Shown in pieces: positions 59,301 to 64,000 of a DNA stretch of 64,000 nucleotides (its first letter is position 1; each line of letters starts with the position of its first letter). This DNA is from Melampsora larici-populina 98AG31 (lineage: Eukaryota > Basidiomycota > Pucciniomycetes > Pucciniales > Melampsoraceae). The position numbers were made by a program, and so were the translations under genes. Location: NCBI RefSeq assembly GCF_000204055.1, contig NW_006768774.1, positions 281,851-345,850 of the forward strand, given 5' to 3'. A model generated the notes under the pieces. It was not told where the DNA came from. It did not search any database and saw nothing but the letters and a program-made list of their open reading frames with translations.

Positions 59301-59718
59301 CCTTCTTCTCTCTTTCTTCCTTAATTCTATTATTAGTAATAATGTCTGCCACTTCTTTTTCTCTTTGTAAATAATATTGTTGTTGATTATAGAATTGTTG
59401 TTGCCAATCCACGTCTTCCTCATGATCAGAGGGTAATAATGGTTCCTGTTCCCTGAATCCAGTAAAGGCTGAAGGTGGAATTGGATCCTCAGAAGCAGGT
59501 GGTTCTTCACGTTGTTTTCCATGAATAGTTGATCCAGAGGAAGGTCCTGGAGGTGGTGGTGGTGGTAATATGTTAATAGAAGTAGAAACATCTGGAACAT
59601 AAACTCTGCTTCCAGAAATTCGTGGAGTTCTTTTATAATGAGATGTTGGTGGTAATTCTAATTCCTCATCTCCATCATCCGCCACATCTTGATTATGCAT
59701 TTGAATAACTGAAGACAT
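53304..59718 (-). pseudogene. Gypsy gag-pol, one stop and one frameshift
   Basis: The start is the ATG at 59718 (MSSVIQMHNQDVADD). Gag has a zinc knuckle FCVYCNTEGHTVGRC near residue 576. Protease has LVDSGSQISIV near residue 921. RT has LRVVHDLQVLNR, RLPQGATNS and IFIDDGG (an FIDD box instead of YVDD, near residue 1379). RNase H has ILAVDSSHIAAGG. A TAG at 54850-54852 interrupts the frame just before MINTPSLPNAAMTRW; integrase follows (HEELGHRG, CEIC, SLDAIHI, TVDGGSEF and QSEGMVERGHKD). A frameshift at about 53705-53730 separates the C-terminal region (WNGPYKVVEQHMGGAYIL). All catalytic residues are present, so inactivation rests on these two lesions. Confidence 0.92.
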
Positions 59719-59970
59719 AGCTTCTTTATATAATAAATTCTTTAAATAAGAACTAATTTTGATATACTTTTAAATGAGAATGAAAGATAATGTTTATGAT
59801 TGATTTGAATAATTTTAATTTTAAAGATCTTCTGTTGATAACCACGTGAATAATTTTTATTGAATCTTGATGTAATATAATATAATTTGCTTGTTGATAA
59901 TGATTAAAAGAGAAATTGATTTAATTATAAGTTGATTTTAATTTGTCAAGCCCGGGCAGAGTCACCAATA
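59719..59970 (-). other. Gypsy 5' untranslated leader
   Basis: AT-rich sequence between the primer binding site and the gag start. Confidence 0.7.
59950..59967 (-). promoter_or_regulatory. Gypsy primer binding site
   Basis: Three bases after the 5' LTR, the minus strand reads TGGTGACTCTGCCCGGGC, i.e. the complement of a tRNA 3' end finishing in CCA. The tRNA species was not identified. Confidence 0.75.
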
Positions 59971-62900
59971 TGTAGAACTTATAACCCAACAAGGGTTATA
60001 CAGAGCTGGAAGAGGATAATCTACTAATAAAATGACTAGTAGAAGTTGTCTAAGGACTGCTCTTCTAAAACAACACAATCAGAAAGAGCTCTGTTGTATT
60101 GAGTACTGATAAGGCACCAGAGAAATATAACTTCACACGTAATTTTAACTTCAAAAGCACACTTTGTATTACTATCAACACTGCTATAGTGTTATTCCCA
60201 ATTGATAACTGAAAAAAAAAAAATAAGCAATATCTGATTGATATTATTCCCAATAAGTCTTTATGACTATAAAACTGAAGTAAATTTCTCTTTATAACTG
60301 TAATAAAGGGCGTATTTAAGTGAACAGGTACTATTAAAATAAGTTTATGATGATAAACAAAATAATAATGGCGTAAATGATAAAGAAAAAAAAAAGGGGA
60401 ACAACAGTCCCAAAACCCTCTCAAAGTATATATAACAATGTACTAGAACTTTTACAATGGTCAACAGCCTCAAAACCAATCAAATCCGCCCAAAATTCCC
60501 TAAAAACCCTATGATGACGCAATGTAATGGTTTTGTTACTAATAAATGATGTAATTTTCACAGCTAAAAGTGATCAATGACGCAATAATATGATGTACAG
60601 CACTTCTTATGATGAATACAGGTGATTTTTTCCTTGTAAACTAGCTGAAAACCAATTTTTGAGATTACGAATTTTTTCAGATGTGCTCCAATTTTTGATT
60701 ACTAAAGTGCATCTTGTAGCCCACGTGTTACTGATCATTTCTGACACCTACATGACCTACTTCTGATGAGTGATGAGTAAGATATTGAGTTGTGAAGTTA
60801 AGGTTTTTAGTGTTACATACAACGCTGAGACAGCAGCGCAACTCTACGCTAAATGACATGTTACGCGTAGAGTAACTTTATGCGCTAACGCAAAATTTTA
60901 CCAGGAAGTAACGTACCTGGAAGAGCTACGTTATCGCGGATAGTGTAACTCATATAGACTCTCCCCGTTATCTGAACCCGATAGCGTGACTGAAACAGTT
61001 ACGTTATCGTTACTGTAGCTCACTACGGGCTAAAAAAATCGCCTCACACCAAACAAAGGTCATTACTGCAAGAAAGCTATTTACCCAAGGTATAAAATGA
61101 AGAATGATCATTGGGAAAGATTAAAAAGGAAACATAACTGTCAATTTGGAAAAAGGTCGGAAAGAAAAGAAGAAAATGATCCAAAGATCTCAAACACTTG
61201 GTAGCATCAAATGCATCTTGTTGTAATTGACCATTACCTTATAACCATCTCCAAAAACCAGACTATTTCTTTATTTTTTCTGAACTCATCAACCTAAAAT
61301 CAAGCATGATCCATGAACTACACCATCATTTGAACAAGAAGAATTAAAAATCACATTTTGACCATCATGAGTTTGTAAAGATTCTTCCATTGAATCAGGT
61401 AGAGATAAAGTAGAAGTGTGTAAAACTGGTCTAAATTTAATAAAGATGATGAATCTACTAGATGGAACAATGTTTCAATTAAATCTGGATATGCTTTACT
61501 TAAGAATTCCAAAACTCGATTTCAAATAAAACATAGATTGTGATTGAATTTTAATTAATCATCAATTGACCTTTACCCATACCTATTGGTGATGGTAATC
61601 TTTTGTTAAAAGTGTATAAAGCTTAGAGTGAATCAGTGGATGATTTTTTTGAAAGAAAAAGTTCATTGGGGGTTGAACTTGAGCTCACTTGGTTTAAATT
61701 TGGTGGTGAGGAATCGATGGAGATACAGATGGTCATCTTGATGAATTGATTGAAGTTGATGCGGGTTTGAATGTTCGATGGAAATCTATCCTTGGGTCAC
61801 ATGGAAATGTTGACTAAGTAAAGAAAAGTTTGTGATTATAATTGTTCATTTGAAAGAGTTTTGAGATTTGAAAATACTAACTGAGGAGAAGAAGGACCAT
61901 AAACGTTTTTGTCTTCGGTTTTGACTTGACAACATGATGAGTTATTTTGTCAAGCTAGTGTTGAATCGGTCTAAGTGAAAGTGAAGATTGTTATTGATGA
62001 CAACAATTTGATTTGATGAGATATGGTGATTTTCGATTTTGATTTTCAGGAGTTGATCATAATAATGAAGGTGCTGTTGATTGATGATCAGTAGTATTGT
62101 ACGACTCGGTGAGTCTTGTTGAGTCGTTCAGATGATTGTAAATCAAGTTCTGAAATTCAAAATTCTGCCTATCGCCTGGCTGATTGAAATTGAAGTTGAG
62201 CCCCTTTGTTTGTTTGTGCGCAACATAGCTACCGTAACGGGCTGCGTGCCTGATGCGTAACTGTAAAACAATATACCCGTTATCCCAGGATGCTAACGTA
62301 ACTGGTTTCAAAAATATTCGTTACGGCAACCCGAGAGCGTAACTCATTGGAGGCCCGCTAAGCTATCAGATAGAGTAACGCTTATAGTTACGTTATCTCT
62401 ACGCTGACGCTACGGGTTGCGCTGCTGTCTCAGTGTTGTTACATATGACTTGTGACTGTAAATTCGAGATTCACACCAATTCTTTATTTGCCTTATAACT
62501 TTTTACACACACCTCCGTTACTAATGATTTAAAGTTTGTAAATTATGTAATCCACGCTTCTGCGTTGAATGAGCCATCTACCAACCTATTCTGACGTCAT
62601 TTGACATATGTAATTAGCTGAAAACCTCCATTTTCCACGAATTTCACCCATTTTCTTCACTTTTCACAGCTACTACTATCTTTTTCTTGCTCATGTAATA
62701 TGACATCATCATCTATAGCCTTAAAAATCCCGGAAAATCCTCTTGGCAACCTTAAATTCCATCACTACCACTATTACACAACCAAACTACACGTGTACCT
62801 CTTGTTTACCAACTTCGAAAAAGTGCTTTTTTCCTAATAACTTCTGTTTCTACTTATCAACCTTGAAGATTAAAATTGTCATAGTATCATATAATGTTGT

Positions 62901-63231
62901 TCTTTCATATTCTAACCTCATAATACCCATAACTTTATTTTTACTAACCTAAAAACCATTTTCCAACCTTTATACCTATAATTTCGAATTTTTCTTATGT
63001 TTTTCTTTCTTTCTTTTTGTAATAAATTTGTAAGTAAACTATAATGATCTTAATATATAATGTGAAATAAAATGATGTAATGTTGACCTAATGACCAATA
63101 CATAAGCCTACAAGAGCTTCAATTGATCAAAAACCTCCATTTCAAATTTTCTTTCCTGCTGAATCCTGCTAATAAACTGGTAAACTGGTAATTGTGAATT
63201 TTTTAATTGATCCCATAAATTGATCACCACA
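59971..63231 (-). repeat. Gypsy 5' LTR, containing a hAT-like element
   Basis: LTR sequence is 59971-60819 plus 62439 or 62446 to 63231. Pairs with 47293-52083. Confidence 0.93.
60820..62437. mobile_element. Non-autonomous hAT-like element (about 1.62 kb) in the gypsy 5' LTR
   Basis: Terminal inverted repeats read CAACGCTGAGACAGCAGC on the left and CAACACTGAGACAGCAGC from the right. The flank GTTACATA at 60812-60819 recurs at 62438-62445; a shared G leaves 7 or 8 bp. The empty site (GTGTTACATATGAC) is intact in the other LTR at 48413. Subterminal parts are packed with CGTAAC/GTTACG words, possible transposase binding sites. The middle (61080-62200) is AT-rich without a convincing gene. Confidence 0.8.
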
Positions 63232-63235
63232 ACGT
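63232..63235 (+). repeat. Target duplication of the gypsy element, right (ACGT)
   Basis: Matches 47289-47292; the oxygenase reading frame resumes at 63236. Confidence 0.85.
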
Positions 63236-63346
63236 GCAATGGCCATTGAGGGCATACGTAAAGAGAAGGCTAAGTTGAAAAGGGAGGCTAAGTTAATGGC
63301 CCTTTTCAAAGCTCCCAATATCAACAAAAAACGTAGTCATACTTAA

Positions 63347-64000
63347 AATTAGTTTTTTGCTCTTTATCCTAATGTAATCACAAAATCCCAAGGTGTGAGA
63401 AATTTCATTACACGTACATTATGAGTGAGAGATTACTTTAAGAAGTGTGACACAACACCTCTTGATGTGACACACATGAAACACCCGTGTCACACGGGTG
63501 TTTGTGAGTGACACAAAAGTGTGATGAGTAGTGTAAGAAGTGTGACACAACACTTCTTGATGTTGTGTCACACATGTGTTTGTGAGTGACACACATGTGT
63601 GATGAGTAGTGTAAGAAGCTTGACTCCCATTTAGCCGGCGTGTCACACATGTGTTTTTGAGTGATACACAAGTGTGATCATGTGTGGCACTCAGCTGTAA
63701 GAATGTATCCATAAATAATACATTGTGATACCTATGCAGTTGTCAAGGTGCTTTTTAACAACTGTCTGAGGGAGTAAAAACATGTCAGTGATTTTATGTA
63801 GGTTAGACAGCTTGTGATAATCTGTAAAGTGAATCAATGTTTCAAGGGAATTTCAAAATGCCCATAAGTCCGCCTGACACACACTGATACGTGCTTTCAG
63901 GATGTTATTTATACATAACATTTTTGTATGTAAAATTTTGGTAAATCTGAATGCACCATTGGATTCACGGACCTTGATTACCCCCTAGACAACACTACAA
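63347..64000. other. Region downstream of the oxygenase gene
   Basis: It contains the palindrome cluster at 63430-63700 and otherwise non-coding AT-rich sequence up to the window end. Confidence 0.5.
63430..63700. repeat. Palindrome and tandem cluster, GTGTGACACA type
   Basis: Repeated units of about 80 bp with AGTGTAAGAAG(C/T)(G/T)TGAC and CACATGTGTTTGTGAGTGAC or close variants; strong hairpins such as ACACCCGTGTCACACGGGTGT. Same word class as 44040-45080. Confidence 0.8.

Larger units (their letters stand above)
47293..63231 (-). mobile_element. Ty3/gypsy retrotransposon, 15.9 kb with nested insertions
   Basis: LTRs run from TGTAGAAC to CACA at 47293-52083 and 59971-63231; without nested elements each is about 1.63 kb and they differ at only a handful of sites. 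Target duplication ACGT lies at 47289-47292 and 63232-63235. Gag-pol is on the minus strand, and an additional plus-strand gene lies between pol and the 3' LTR. The coding region has one in-frame stop and one frameshift, so this copy is probably no longer autonomous although it inserted recently. Confidence 0.95.
45936..63346 (+). pseudogene. TET/JBP-like 2-oxoglutarate dioxygenase gene, last exon split by a gypsy element
   Basis: TET/JBP enzymes oxidise 5-methylpyrimidines in DNA using Fe(II) and 2-oxoglutarate; fungal members are often linked to KDZ transposons. Exon 1 is 45936-46994 (353 codons). A GT-AG intron 46995-47052 follows. Exon 2 starts at 47053, breaks at 47292 and resumes at 63236, ending TAA at 63344-63346. 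Uninterrupted it would encode 469 aa. A basic N-terminus (SRQKRRKRAEKNGFKKK) suits nuclear DNA binding. The Fe(II) ligands are HED in NDPHEDGDHT (His288, Asp290) and a distal His in VEHYTSES; the 2-oxoglutarate Arg is probably in CRITRYGSS. The lost tail (RAMAIEGIRKEKAKLKR) is charged and helical, so the catalytic core remains on the 5' side and a truncated enzyme is conceivable. Confidence 0.8.

Overview
The window looks like a repeat-rich basidiomycete chromosome, most likely a rust fungus (Pucciniales). That placement is inferred from short GT-AG introns, Tc1, pogo, hAT, CACTA, KDZ, gypsy and copia elements side by side, a TET/JBP-type oxygenase, FAR1-type proteins, and small secreted cysteine-rich genes. 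No species can be named from sequence alone. There are three ordinary housekeeping-type genes, all on the minus strand: a mitochondrial isocitrate/2-methylisocitrate lyase (9657-11674), a BUD22-like ribosome-biogenesis protein (16381-17849) and an L-type amino acid permease (19164-22322).

Layout. 1-2330: 3' part of a Ty3/gypsy pol with one in-frame stop. 2836-7755: an apparently intact Tc1-like transposon with TA target duplication, about 157-bp terminal inverted repeats, a spliced 335-aa DD34E transposase and a convergent five-exon gene of unknown function carried as cargo. 7956-15049: three paralogous four-exon genes for signal-peptide-bearing, cysteine-rich proteins of 66-73 aa on either side of the lyase gene; two of them sit in a tandem duplication (about 11880-16270). 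22381-25820: foldback and hAT-type miniature elements. 26114-36178: a decayed KDZ transposase gene split by a short element, which holds a copia retrotransposon, which in turn holds a solo LTR and a foldback element.

38835-45935: a FAR1-type pseudogene, then a multi-exon gene joining an N-terminal FAR1-type zinc domain to a C-terminal OTU-like domain (crossed by an assembly gap at 43389-43547), then large arrays of TGTGACAC-type palindromes. 45936-63346: a TET/JBP-like 2-oxoglutarate dioxygenase gene whose last exon is split by a 15.9-kb gypsy element. Both halves of the gene read in frame across the insertion. The LTRs of that gypsy element have been hit by a CACTA-type MITE, a pogo-type transposon and a hAT-like element, and each boundary is proven by the empty site in the opposite LTR. 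The gypsy element also carries, antisense between pol and the polypurine tract, a spliced gene for a Zn(II)2Cys6 cluster protein.

Together the window shows layered transposon invasion around a few host genes and a small family of effector-like peptides. The strongest unusual items are the secreted peptide family, the Tc1-like element with a cargo gene, the antisense zinc-cluster gene in the gypsy element and the interrupted TET/JBP gene. All splice structures were derived by eye from GT/AG sites and frame continuity, without transcript data.
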